NCBI RefSeq assembly: GCF_001590865.1
Contig: NZ_BBUY01000001.1
Span: 750,986 to 814,985, forward strand
Origin: Streptomyces sp. NBRC 110611
GTDB lineage: Bacteria > Actinomycetota > Actinomycetes > Streptomycetales > Streptomycetaceae
Reading direction: 5' to 3'
DNA length: 64,000 nt
The notes under the pieces are model-generated. The model worked only from the letters and a program-made list of their open reading frames with translations. It did not search any database and was not told the DNA's origin. Every line of letters begins with the position of its first letter. Position 1 is the first letter of the stretch. Position numbers and translations under genes: made by a program. Positions 46,342 to 53,875 of the stretch are shown here, one piece after another.

Positions 46342-46398
46342 TCAAGTTTGACTACGACGGAGGAGGGTATGCCCTGCGACGGCATTAGTCAAACTTGA
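46342..46398 (-). promoter_or_regulatory. Promoter of the NTF2-like gene with flanking inverted repeats
   Basis: TCAAGTTTGACTA (46342-46354) and its exact complement TAGTCAAACTTGA (46386-46398) are separated by 31 bases. On the minus strand TTGACT inside the right arm, 17 bases, then TACCCT make a near-consensus promoter for the NTF2-like gene. One arm covers the -35, the other lies just past the transcript start. Confidence 0.75.
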
Positions 46399-46727
46399 GT
46401 AGCCAGAGGTTCCGTAACCCGTTCGGCTGGTCGGGCGGGCAGCCTCCGTCCCCCGGGTGCAGGATCGGTCTCAGGCGGCCGGCCGGACCGGTCGCGGACA
46501 GGCATTGTCAGCGTGCGCGATCGCTGCACTCTCTGGCGCGGAATTCAGCGAATTTCAGCGGCAATTCGGCGGAGATTCGGCGGGATTCGCCAGAAGGCGA
46601 CGTGCCGGCTGAGTCTCAGCCGCTACGCGCGGCGCACGGGCTGCGGTGACACACTCCACAGGCAGAAGTTCCGGAGTTCGTGGTCCGGGCCGCAGGGAAA
46701 TCGCCAGTACGAGAAGGGTGTTCCTTA
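46399..46727 (+). promoter_or_regulatory. Upstream region of the ACP-AOS-KS cluster with phased repeats
   Basis: Contains five copies of a TTC(A/G)GCG-like element whose TTC triplets begin at 46544, 46554, 46565, 46576 and 46586, i.e. every 10 or 11 bases. Local GC drops in the repeat block. Direct repeats on one face of the helix resemble SARP-type activator sites. No clear -10 follows; TACGCG (46625-46630) is a weak candidate. No gene seen. Confidence 0.6.
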
Positions 46728-46994
46728 ATGTACGAGACACTGGCTCGGCTGTTGGTCCAGGAGTTCGGGATAGAAGCCGACTTGGTCCGTCCCCAGGCCA
46801 CGGCCCGGGACCTCGAATTGGACTCGTTGTCCTTGTCGGAACTAGCAGTGATGATCACGGAGAAGACGGGGCTGCAGTTCGACGAGGCCGCCGTGGACCT
46901 CGACAGCACCCTCGAAGAGATCGCGACGCACTTCCTCCCGGCCGAGGAAGCCGCCTCTCAGCGCCGTGAGCCCACGGCCACGGCCTCGGATTAG
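46728..46994 (+). CDS. Acyl carrier protein
   Basis: 88-residue four-helix carrier. The phosphopantetheine serine is S33 in LELDSLSLSEL; acidic helices around it are typical. It ends in a hydrophilic tail from residue 73. AAGGGTG lies eight bases before ATG 46728. First gene of a three-gene unit with an alpha-oxoamine synthase 13 bases downstream, so it probably presents an acyl chain to that enzyme rather than serving primary fatty-acid synthesis. Confidence 0.88.
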   Translation: MYETLARLLVQEFGIEADLVRPQATARDLELDSLSLSELAVMITEKTGLQFDEAAVDLDSTLEEIATHFLPAEEAASQRREPTATASD

Positions 46995-47007
46995 GCAGGC
47001 ACCGCCG

Positions 47008-48228
47008 ATGACTGGCTGGATCGCTGATGTCCCCATCCTCGACTACTTCGTGACCCGTCGCGACATCTACCCCTACTACCTCGTGATCGAGGACCGGCCG
47101 ACGCCGGCGGAGGTCGTCGTCCAGGGCGTACGCGCGGTCAACGCGGCCTCGACGGACTACCTCGGACTCTCGGCCGACTCCGGGGTCCGCTCCGCGGCCT
47201 CGCGCGCGGCCGCCGAGTTCGGCACCTCGTGCACCGGATCGCCGATGCTGGGCACCATGGGAGTCCACCACGAGCTGGAGGACGAACTGGCCGACTTCCT
47301 CCGCCGCCCCGCGGTCATGCTGACCATGACGGGATTCCAGGCCAACCTGACGCTGTCCGCGCTGTTCGGCAGCGGCCACATGGTGATCGCGGACCAGCAC
47401 ATCCACGCCTCCCTCCTGGAGACCACCCGCCTCGGACGGGCCGAGCACCGCCGGTTCGGGCACAACGACGTCTCCCACGCCGAACGGCTCATGCGGGCCG
47501 CCACCGGCAAGGGCAAGATCCCCGTGATCCTCACCGAGGGCGCGTTCTCACTGGGCGGAGACCTCTGCCCGGTTCCGGAGCTCGCCGCACTCACTCAGCG
47601 CTACGGCGGCGCCCTGATCGTCGACGGCGCGCACGACATCGGCGTGGTCGGGACCAACGGGCGGGGCGTCGGTGAGCACTTCGATGCCGAAGAGTCGATC
47701 GACCTCGTCACCGGCACCCTCTGCAAGGCGTTCGGCTCGGTCGGCGGGTTCGTCGCGGGCTCGGAGAAGGCCATCCGCAACCTGCGCCACTACGGTGACG
47801 CCGCGATGTACTCGGCGTCGATGGCACCGCCGTCGGCAGCCGCCGCGCTGGTGGCCGTACGGACGGCGCGCGCCCGGCCCGAACTCCGCGCCGCGCTCTG
47901 GGAATCGGCCCGGCGGCTGCACCGCGGCCTGGCGCAGCAAGGGCACCGCATCCCGGACTGGCCGGGCCCGTCGATCTCGCTTCCGGCGGGGGAGCCCGAA
48001 CAAGGCCTGAAGGCATGGCGCGCGCTGCTCGAAGCGGGGGTCTTCACCGGGGCGTTCCTGCCCCCCAGCGTGGCGGGGGACCAGGTCGCGCTCCGCATCT
48101 CGGTCACGGCCATGCACACGGCGGACCAGGTGGACCGGATCCTGGAGGCCGTCGGACGGCACCTGCCGCCCCGGCCCGGTGCGGCGGAGTCCGGCGGTTC
48201 CTCCCCGTCCCACGCCGCCGCCAACTGA
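47008..48228 (+). CDS. Alpha-oxoamine synthase (AONS/SPT/CqsA-like PLP enzyme)
   Basis: 406-residue fold-type I PLP enzyme that should join an amino acid and an acyl thioester with loss of CO2, giving an alpha-aminoketone. Family landmarks: GSPMLGTMGVHHELE, the stacking His in DQHIHASLLE (H133), FGHND (H152), DGAHDIG (D206, H209) and the PLP lysine K240 in TGTLCKAFGSVGGF. The N-terminus lacks the BioF beginning but has a longer DYFVTRRDIYPYY segment. No bio genes are nearby, so biotin synthesis is unlikely; the ACP before it and ketosynthase after it suggest a lipid-like aminoketone product. The chain and amino acid used are unknown. Confidence 0.85.
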   Translation: MTGWIADVPILDYFVTRRDIYPYYLVIEDRPTPAEVVVQGVRAVNAASTDYLGLSADSGVRSAASRAAAEFGTSCTGSPMLGTMGVHHELEDELADFLRRPAVMLTMTGFQANLTLSALFGSGHMVIADQHIHASLLETTRLGRAEHRRFGHNDVSHAERLMRAATGKGKIPVILTEGAFSLGGDLCPVPELAALTQRYGGALIVDGAHDIGVVGTNGRGVGEHFDAEESIDLVTGTLCKAFGSVGGFVAGSEKAIRNLRHYGDAAMYSASMAPPSAAAALVAVRTARARPELRAALWESARRLHRGLAQQGHRIPDWPGPSISLPAGEPEQGLKAWRALLEAGVFTGAFLPPSVAGDQVALRISVTAMHTADQVDRILEAVGRHLPPRPGAAESGGSSPSHAAAN

Positions 48229-48382
48229 GCGCACGTCAGCTCCACCGGGCCTCACCCGCGATCCGGGCGACCCCGCGCGAGCCGTCGGCCCCTCCGGTGG
48301 TACGTGCCGGCGCGGCCTCCGGGGGGAAGCGGAGCCGGCTCGCTCCGCCGCCACGTCGCCACACCCTACGAAGGAGACCGAC

Positions 48383-49606
48383 ATGCGCTGCGAGGCCGCT
48401 GTCACCGGCATCGGGATGATCACCCCGGCCGGACTCACCACGGAATCCACCTGGGCCGCGGTGTGCGGGGGTCGGAGCACGGTGCGTACGGACCCGGACC
48501 TGGCGGGGCTCCCCGTGGACATCTCCTGCCGGATCGACCACTTCGACGCCGACGCCCTGCACGGCCGGCGGCTGGCGCGACGCCTGGACCGCTTCACCCA
48601 GCTCGCGCTCGCCGCCGCCCACCAGGCGGTCCGGGACGCCAAACTCGACCCGTCCGCCTGGAACGCCCCTCGGGTGGCGGTCGTGCTCGGCGTCGGCAGC
48701 AACAGCCTGCATTCGTACTTCCATGAGTTCGACGTCCTGAACCAGGGCCGCCCGGAGCTGGTCTCTCCGCTCGCGCTGCCGCGGAGCGTGCCGAACATGG
48801 CCGCCGCCGAGGTCGCGATCGCCCTGGACGCCCGCGGCCCGAACTTCACCGTGGCCAGCGCGTGTGCCTCCGGCGCCACCGCCCTGGCGGTCGCCGCCGA
48901 CCTGGTCACCTCCGGTGCCTGCGACATCGCGCTCGCCGGCGGTGCCGAATCCGGCCGCTCCCGGATGACCGTGACCGGCTTCCACCAGATGCACGCCCTC
49001 TCCCAGCGCACCGACGCTCCGCACCTCGCATCCCGGCCGTTCGACGTGGACCGGGACGGCTTCGTCCTCTCGGAGGGCGCCGCGGTGCTCGTCCTCGAAC
49101 GCCCGCAGCACGCCCTGCGCCGGGGCGCCGGCCAGCGGGCACGGCTGTGCGGGCACGCCTGCACCAGCGACGCCTACCATCCGGTCGCCCCGCACCCCGA
49201 GGGCATCGGCGTCGAACACGCCCTGCGTACCGCGCTGGAGGGAGCCGGCCTCGCACCGGGCGACATCGGGCACATCAACGCCCACGGCACCTCGACCCCC
49301 ACCGGCGACGTGGCCGAGGCCCGTGCCCTGCAACGGGTCTTCGGGCCGGAGCCGCCCCCCGTCACCGCCCCCAAGAGCATTCTGGGTCACGCGCTCGGCG
49401 CGGCCGGTGCCATCGAGGCGGCCCTGACCGTCCTCACCCAGCAGCACCAGCTCATCCCGCCCACCGCCAACCTCCTCCGCCAGGACCCCGACTGCGAACT
49501 GGACATCGTCACCCAGGCGCCCCGGGCGGCCGCGTTCGGCGCCGCCATCAGCAACTCCTTCGGCTTCGGCGGGCAGAACACCGTCCTGGTCTTCACAGCG
49601 GAGTAA
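48383..49606 (+). CDS. Beta-ketoacyl-ACP synthase II-type ketosynthase
   Basis: 407-residue FabF-like condensing enzyme. The catalytic triad is intact: C161 (ASACASG), H301 (INAHGTSTPTGD) and H336 (SILGHALGAAG), with K331. Glycine-rich end NSFGFGGQN is typical. ATG 48383 has AAGGAG eight bases upstream, so the longer open frame to 48179 is discarded. It follows the oxoamine synthase by 154 bases in the same direction and ends at a strong hairpin. No ketoreductase or dehydratase accompanies it, so any further processing must borrow from primary metabolism. Confidence 0.88.
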   Translation: MRCEAAVTGIGMITPAGLTTESTWAAVCGGRSTVRTDPDLAGLPVDISCRIDHFDADALHGRRLARRLDRFTQLALAAAHQAVRDAKLDPSAWNAPRVAVVLGVGSNSLHSYFHEFDVLNQGRPELVSPLALPRSVPNMAAAEVAIALDARGPNFTVASACASGATALAVAADLVTSGACDIALAGGAESGRSRMTVTGFHQMHALSQRTDAPHLASRPFDVDRDGFVLSEGAAVLVLERPQHALRRGAGQRARLCGHACTSDAYHPVAPHPEGIGVEHALRTALEGAGLAPGDIGHINAHGTSTPTGDVAEARALQRVFGPEPPPVTAPKSILGHALGAAGAIEAALTVLTQQHQLIPPTANLLRQDPDCELDIVTQAPRAAAFGAAISNSFGFGGQNTVLVFTAE

Positions 49607-49649
49607 CAGCGGAACAACAGGCGCGCCGTCATGTGACGGCACACAGCAA

Positions 49650-49705
49650 TCCGCACCCGGTCCGGGCCGGCCACCGTAGTCGGCGGCCGGCGGACCGGGT
49701 GCGGA
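49650..49705. terminator. Strong bidirectional terminator, ketosynthase / sodN
   Basis: TCCGCACCCGGTCCG (49650-49664) pairs perfectly with 49691-49705; the intervening GGCCGG / CCGGC bases can extend the stem. Located between convergent genes. Confidence 0.9.
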
Positions 49706-49756
49706 CGGCACCCCTGGCGATCGGGGACATCGCGGGGCGAGCGGCGCGATGCGCGG

Positions 49757-50152
49757 TCAGGCCTGCTTGGTCGCCCAGAAGATCTTGTCGATCTGGGCGA
49801 TGTAGTCCAGCGCCTTCTGGCCGGTCGCCGGGTCGTTCGAACCCTTGGCGGCGCTGAGGGCCTTGAGGGTGTCGTTGATCAGCTGGTGCAGCTCCGGGTA
49901 CTTCTCGAAGTGCGGCGGCTTGAAGTAGTCGCTCCACAGCACCGAGACGTGGTGCTTGGCCAGCTCGGCGCGCTGCTCCTTGATGAGGATCGCGCGGGTG
50001 CGGAAGTCCGCGTCGTCGTTGGCCTGGTACTTCTCCTGGACGGCCTTGACCGACTCGGCCTCGATCCGGGCCTGGGCCGGGTCGTAGACCCCGCAGGGCA
50101 GGTCGCAGTGGGCGCTGACCTTGACCTTGGGGGCGAACAGGCGGGAAAGCAT
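49757..50152 (-). CDS. sodN: Nickel superoxide dismutase
   Basis: 131-residue precursor of the Ni-containing enzyme that removes superoxide. After a 14-residue leader (MLSRLFAPKVKVSA) the mature protein starts with the nickel hook H-C-D-L-P-C-G-V-Y; His1, Cys2 and Cys6 of the mature chain ligate nickel. The leader is removed by SodX, encoded divergently next door. AGGAAGGA lies upstream of ATG 50152, and TAATCT in the spacer is a possible -10. In Streptomyces its expression rises with nickel. Confidence 0.97.
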   Translation of the reverse strand: MLSRLFAPKVKVSAHCDLPCGVYDPAQARIEAESVKAVQEKYQANDDADFRTRAILIKEQRAELAKHHVSVLWSDYFKPPHFEKYPELHQLINDTLKALSAAKGSNDPATGQKALDYIAQIDKIFWATKQA

Positions 50153-50348
50153 GTTCAGTCCTTCCTCGTGATCGTCTTCTCAGGTGCGAGATTACTCGGT
50201 GCGGGAAGGCTTTTCTCGGGTGGCCCGGAGGCTTAGGGCAAAAGTCCGGTGTCCTACCGGGACCGAGGGAGGATGGACCGGTGAGCAGGTCCGACCTGGT
50301 CCGGACCGGGCGATACAGGGACGGACCGGGTGGTACGGGAGGTATGGG

Positions 50349-50810
50349 ATGCAGCCGGAGCGGGTGCGTGAGCGTGGCCGGGGGGCGGATGCGGGGCGGA
50401 CGCGGGGCGGGCCGCTGCGGGCGTTCGGGCTGGCCGAGGTGTACAACCCGTCAATGGTGCCGACGCTGCTGCCCGGTGACCAGCTGGTGGTGCAGTACGG
50501 GGCGGCGGTGCGGCCCGGGGACGTGGTGGTGCTGAAGCACCCGTTCCGGCAGGACCTGCTGATCGTCAAGCGGGCCGTGCGGCGGCGCGACGGCGGCTGG
50601 TGGGTCCAGGGCGACAACCCGTTCGTCGAGAACGACAGCCGGGAATTCGGGGTGGTCCCCGACGAACTGGTCGTCGCCCGCGCCTGGGTGCGGATCCGGC
50701 CGCCCCGGGGGATTCAGCGGTCGGTCGCCGGAGTGCTCTCCTGGGCGGTGTCGGCGGTCCGCCCGGTACGGGCCGAGCGCTCGCTCTCCAGGCGCTTGCG
50801 GGCGCGGTAG
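50349..50810 (+). CDS. sodX: NiSOD maturation protease SodX (S26-like)
   Basis: 153-residue peptidase of the signal-peptidase fold that trims the SodN leader. The catalytic Ser is in YNPSMVPTLLPGD and the general-base Lys in LLIVKRAV, with the expected spacing; GDNPFVENDSR is the third conserved box. No transmembrane segment is evident, so it works in the cytosol. ATG 50349 gives the best N-terminus. Its last 97 bases overlap the convergent CGNR gene, an unusual tail-to-tail arrangement. Confidence 0.9.
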   Translation: MQPERVRERGRGADAGRTRGGPLRAFGLAEVYNPSMVPTLLPGDQLVVQYGAAVRPGDVVVLKHPFRQDLLIVKRAVRRRDGGWWVQGDNPFVENDSREFGVVPDELVVARAWVRIRPPRGIQRSVAGVLSWAVSAVRPVRAERSLSRRLRAR

Positions 50811-51379
50811 GCGGCGACGTTGGCGCGGGTGGCGCAGCGGTCGGAGCAGTAGCGGCGCGAGCGGTTGGTGGACGTGTCCAGGTAGACGTTGCGGCACGGC
50901 GCGGCCTCACAGATCCCCAGGCGGTCCACGCCCAGTTCGGTGAGGTGGAAGGCCAGGCCCATGGAGGCGGTGGCGGCGAAGGCGGCCGTGGCGCTGGCGG
51001 CGTGGTCGGCGATGTGCATATGCCACTTGGGCCGGCCTCCCCCACTCTCGGCTTCGCTCGAGCGGGAGGTGCCCCCATCGTCCCGAAGCTCATGGCCGGA
51101 GATCTGCGGGCTGACCGGGAACTCCATCATCAGCGCGTTGAGCAGGTCGACGGCCCGTACTTCGTCGCCGGCCGCCGCCGCCTCGAAGACCGCGCGGAGC
51201 CGGGCCCGGACCCCGCGCAGGCGGGTGACGTCGCTGTCGCCCGCCCGCCGGGCGGCCTGCTGCATCGGGCCGAAGAGTTCCCGCACGGCCTCGACCGAGG
51301 TGAGGCCGTCCTCGCCGCGGTCGGGCCGCTCGGTGTTGACCAGTCGCACGGCATAGTCCGAGTAGTAGGCCAGTTCCAC
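50714..51379 (-). CDS. CGNR zinc-finger / ABATE domain protein
   Basis: 221 residues: an N-terminal ABATE domain (about 1-95) and a C-terminal treble-clef zinc finger (about 150-205) with CEAAPC, RRYCSDRC and RANVAAYRARK, the CGNR signature of probable stress-responsive regulators. Between the two parts an 18-residue Gly/Ser/Glu stretch (GGTSRSSEAESGGG) is encoded by a dispersed repeat. GTG 51379 has AAGGA upstream. Two inverted repeats lie in front of the gene, suggesting autoregulation. Its 3' end overlaps sodX on the other strand by 97 bases. Confidence 0.82.
   Translation of the reverse strand: MELAYYSDYAVRLVNTERPDRGEDGLTSVEAVRELFGPMQQAARRAGDSDVTRLRGVRARLRAVFEAAAAGDEVRAVDLLNALMMEFPVSPQISGHELRDDGGTSRSSEAESGGGRPKWHMHIADHAASATAAFAATASMGLAFHLTELGVDRLGICEAAPCRNVYLDTSTNRSRRYCSDRCATRANVAAYRARKRLESERSARTGRTADTAQESTPATDR
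51036..51077 (-). repeat. Dispersed Streptomyces repeat, copy 2 (inside CGNR gene)
   Basis: Read on the minus strand this element begins GGGGGCACCTCCCGCTCGAG and contains GCGAAGCCGAGAG, like the copy at 1543-1590. It lies in frame within the CGNR gene, at a domain boundary, and adds residues without breaking the frame. Confidence 0.75.
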
Positions 51380-51404
51380 TTGTAGTCCTTACGGCGGGGC
51401 CAGA

Positions 51405-51442
51405 GCCTGTCCGATGGGTCCGCGTGGGCCCATCGGACAGGC
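51405..51442. terminator. 14-base perfect hairpin upstream of CGNR gene
   Basis: GCCTGTCCGATGGG and CCCATCGGACAGGC with a ten-base loop. It could end the transcript of the secreted-protein gene to the right (minus strand) or be another dispersed palindromic element. Confidence 0.6.
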
Positions 51443-51461
51443 CCCAGTGCGCGGGTACGTG

Positions 51462-51490
51462 CTCGTAGTAATGGGTATTCTCACTACGAG
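51462..51490 (-). promoter_or_regulatory. Inverted repeat in the CGNR promoter region
   Basis: CTCGTAGT (51462-51469) and ACTACGAG (51483-51490) are exact complements. Nested around them are GTAAT/ATTAC and two direct GGGTATT copies, so the region is rich in protein-binding-type symmetry. Confidence 0.6.
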
Positions 51491-51591
51491 GGTATTACGT
51501 CCCCGTGATCCCGAGGAACGGTCCCGGACGATGCCCGGTGGGCACCCGGAGGCCGCGGGCCGCAGGCCTCAGCCGCGCAGAGGGCGACCCG

Positions 51592-51906
51592 TCAGGTTTC
51601 GCACAGCGCGTACACCGTTCCGCGCACCTTCGCGTGGGGGTCGGCCGGTGCCGCGATGCGGCCGTACCAGGCGAGGTCGTCGTCACTGGGGCGGGAGGCC
51701 GCCACCCAGTTGTGCTGTTTGGCGCTCGTCGCGACTCCGCCGCCCGTGACGTGCATGCCTTCGGGACATCTGGCGTGGGCGTGCGCCACCCCGTATCCCT
51801 GGAACTTCTTCTTGACGGTGGTGTGTTCCACGGCCTCGGCAGATGTCCCGATGCCGGCCAGGGCCAGCACCAGACCGGCCACCACAGTGACGCGACGAAT
51901 AGCCAT
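51592..51906 (-). CDS. Small secreted hypothetical protein
   Basis: 104 residues with a signal peptide (AIRRVTVVAGLVLALAGIGTSAEA, cleavage near residue 26). The mature part of about 78 residues has two Cys (HARCPEG and YALCET) that could form a disulfide and a Gly-rich turn HVTGGGVATS. Function unknown; similar small exported proteins are widespread in Streptomyces. ATG 51906 has GAGGAG upstream. Confidence 0.75.
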   Translation of the reverse strand: MAIRRVTVVAGLVLALAGIGTSAEAVEHTTVKKKFQGYGVAHAHARCPEGMHVTGGGVATSAKQHNWVAASRPSDDDLAWYGRIAAPADPHAKVRGTVYALCET

Positions 51907-52001
51907 ACCGGCTCCTCGGGTTCGAGTGGATCTCCGAGTCGAGTTGTACACCCTGGGGCGGCGCGGATCCCGGTACGCCCCGCCCCAGGGCAGAAGTCGT
52001 C

Positions 52002-52859
52002 CTACAGCACCTTCGACAGGAACGACTTCGTGCGCTCGTGCCGCGGATTGGTGAGCACCTCGCGCGGGTGGCCGGACTCGACGACCACACCGTCGTCCAT
52101 GAAGACCAGCGAGTCGCCCACCTCGCGGGCGAAGCCCATCTCATGGGTGACGACGATCATCGTCATGCCGTCTGCCGCCAGGTCCTTCATGACGTCGAGG
52201 ACGTCACCGACCAGCTCCGGATCGAGGGCCGAGGTCGGCTCGTCGAAGAGCATCAGCTTGGGCTCCATCGCCAGCGCACGGGCGATGGCGACGCGCTGCT
52301 GTTGGCCTCCGGAGAGCTGAGAGGGGTAGTTCCCGGCCTTGTCGGCGAGGCCGACGCGGTCCAGGAGCCTGGCCGCGCGCTGCCGGGCGGTGGCCTTGGC
52401 CTCGCCCTTGACCTGGACCGGCGCCTCCATGACGTTCTCGATCGCGGTCATGTGCGGGAAGAGGTTGAAGCGCTGGAAGACCATGCCGATGTCCCGGCGG
52501 CGGGCGGCGACCTCCCTGTCGCGCAGCTCGTAGAGCTTGCCGTGGTGCTCCCGGTAGCCGACCAGTTCGCCGTCGACGGACAGCCGGCCGGCGTTGACCT
52601 TCTCCAGGTGGTTGATGCAGCGCAGGAACGTCGACTTGCCGGAGCCGGACGGGCCGATCAGGCAGAAGACCTCGCGGGGGGCGACCTCCAGGTCGATGCC
52701 CTTGAGGATGTGTGCCGCGCCGTAGGACTTGTGCACGCCCTCGGCCAGAACCATCGGGCCGCCGCTGGTGCCCGCCGCCCCGGCGGTCGTGCCGGCGGAC
52801 TTGTCGCTGGTGGTCTTCTTGGTGGTCTTGGTGCTCTTGGTGGTCTTCTTGCTGGTCAT
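52002..52859 (-). CDS. Polar amino-acid ABC transporter, ATP-binding protein
   Basis: 285 residues. Walker [10 protein letters not shown], signature LSGGQQQR and Walker [10 protein letters not shown] are intact and the domain is of the GlnQ/ArtP type that serves glutamine, glutamate or arginine importers. A 34-residue Lys/Thr/Ser-rich N-terminal extension ([15 protein letters not shown] and onward) is unusual for the family. ATG 52859 overlaps the permease stop (ATGA). Third gene of a binding protein-permease-ATPase operon. Confidence 0.92.
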   Translation of the reverse strand: MTSKKTTKSTKTTKKTTSDKSAGTTAGAAGTSGGPMVLAEGVHKSYGAAHILKGIDLEVAPREVFCLIGPSGSGKSTFLRCINHLEKVNAGRLSVDGELVGYREHHGKLYELRDREVAARRRDIGMVFQRFNLFPHMTAIENVMEAPVQVKGEAKATARQRAARLLDRVGLADKAGNYPSQLSGGQQQRVAIARALAMEPKLMLFDEPTSALDPELVGDVLDVMKDLAADGMTMIVVTHEMGFAREVGDSLVFMDDGVVVESGHPREVLTNPRHERTKSFLSKVL

Positions 52860-53800
52860 CCGACACCTCCGGCGGAACGGTTGAAGCCGCCGGACAGCTT
52901 CGCCCTGGCGCGCTGGAGCGGGGTGGGCGGGAGCTGGCGGCTGGCGCCGCGGGCGTAGTAGCGCTCCAGGTAGTACTGCCCGATGCTGAGGACCGTCGTG
53001 GCGATCAGGTACCAGGTGGCGGCGAGGATCAGCATCTCGACCACGACGCCCGAGTCCCGGCCGACGTTCTGGGCGGACTGCAGCAGGTCGTAGTACTGGA
53101 CGGCGATCACCAGCGAGGAGGTCTTCAGCATGTTGATGACCTCGTTGCCGGTCGGCGGCACGATCACCCGCATCGCCTGCGGCACGATGATCCGGCGCAG
53201 CGTCTTGCCGTGGCTCATGCCCAGCGCGTGCGCCGCCTCGGTCTGGCCCTCGTCGACGGAGTTCAGGCCGGCCCGGCAGATCTCCGCCATGTACGCGGCC
53301 TCGTTGAGACCGAGACCCAGAAGGGCGCTCATGAACGGGGTCATGAAGTCCGACCACTCGTCCTTGTAGATCGGCATGATGTCGACGTACTCGAAGACCA
53401 GGCCGAGGTTGAACCACAGGAACAGCTGGACGTACACCGGCGTACCGCGGAAGAACCAGATGTAGAACCACGACACGGACGCCGTCACCGGGTTCTTGGA
53501 CTGGCGCATCACGGCCAGCACCACACCCAACACAATGCCGATGATCATCGAGAGTACGGTGATCAGCAGGGTGTTGCGCAGGCCCTTGAGGATGTCCCCG
53601 TTGAACATGTACTGGGGAATGGCGCCCCAGTTGACGTTCCCGGAGGCGAAGGCGCGGACGAGCAGGGCGATCAGCCCGATGACGACGACCGCCGCGACCC
53701 AGCGCCCGTAATGGCGGACCGGGATGGCTTTGATGGGCTCGGGGTGGGGCGGCGGAGCGTCCGCCGGCGGCTGGGCCGACTTGTCGACGTCAACTGACAC
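52856..53800 (-). CDS. Polar amino-acid ABC transporter, permease
   Basis: 314-residue HisM/GlnP-type permease with about five helices. [20 protein letters not shown] and the EAA loop ([22 protein letters not shown]) are typical. The domain is single, so it probably works as a homodimer. GTG 53800 has AAAGG upstream. Located between the binding protein and the ATPase in one operon. Confidence 0.92.
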   Translation of the reverse strand: MSVDVDKSAQPPADAPPPHPEPIKAIPVRHYGRWVAAVVVIGLIALLVRAFASGNVNWGAIPQYMFNGDILKGLRNTLLITVLSMIIGIVLGVVLAVMRQSKNPVTASVSWFYIWFFRGTPVYVQLFLWFNLGLVFEYVDIMPIYKDEWSDFMTPFMSALLGLGLNEAAYMAEICRAGLNSVDEGQTEAAHALGMSHGKTLRRIIVPQAMRVIVPPTGNEVINMLKTSSLVIAVQYYDLLQSAQNVGRDSGVVVEMLILAATWYLIATTVLSIGQYYLERYYARGASRQLPPTPLQRARAKLSGGFNRSAGGVG

Positions 53801-53875
53801 GGAGGTTGCCTTTCAGCGTTCGGCGGGGGTGGCCGAAGGGACGGTGGAGTGGCTGAAGGGGTGCTGACGGGCGGC

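Noticed and set aside
47548..49164. Long minus-strand open frame across the AOS-KS junction
   Set aside because: Antisense to two genes with complete catalytic motifs; Arg/Ser/Ala-rich with no domain.
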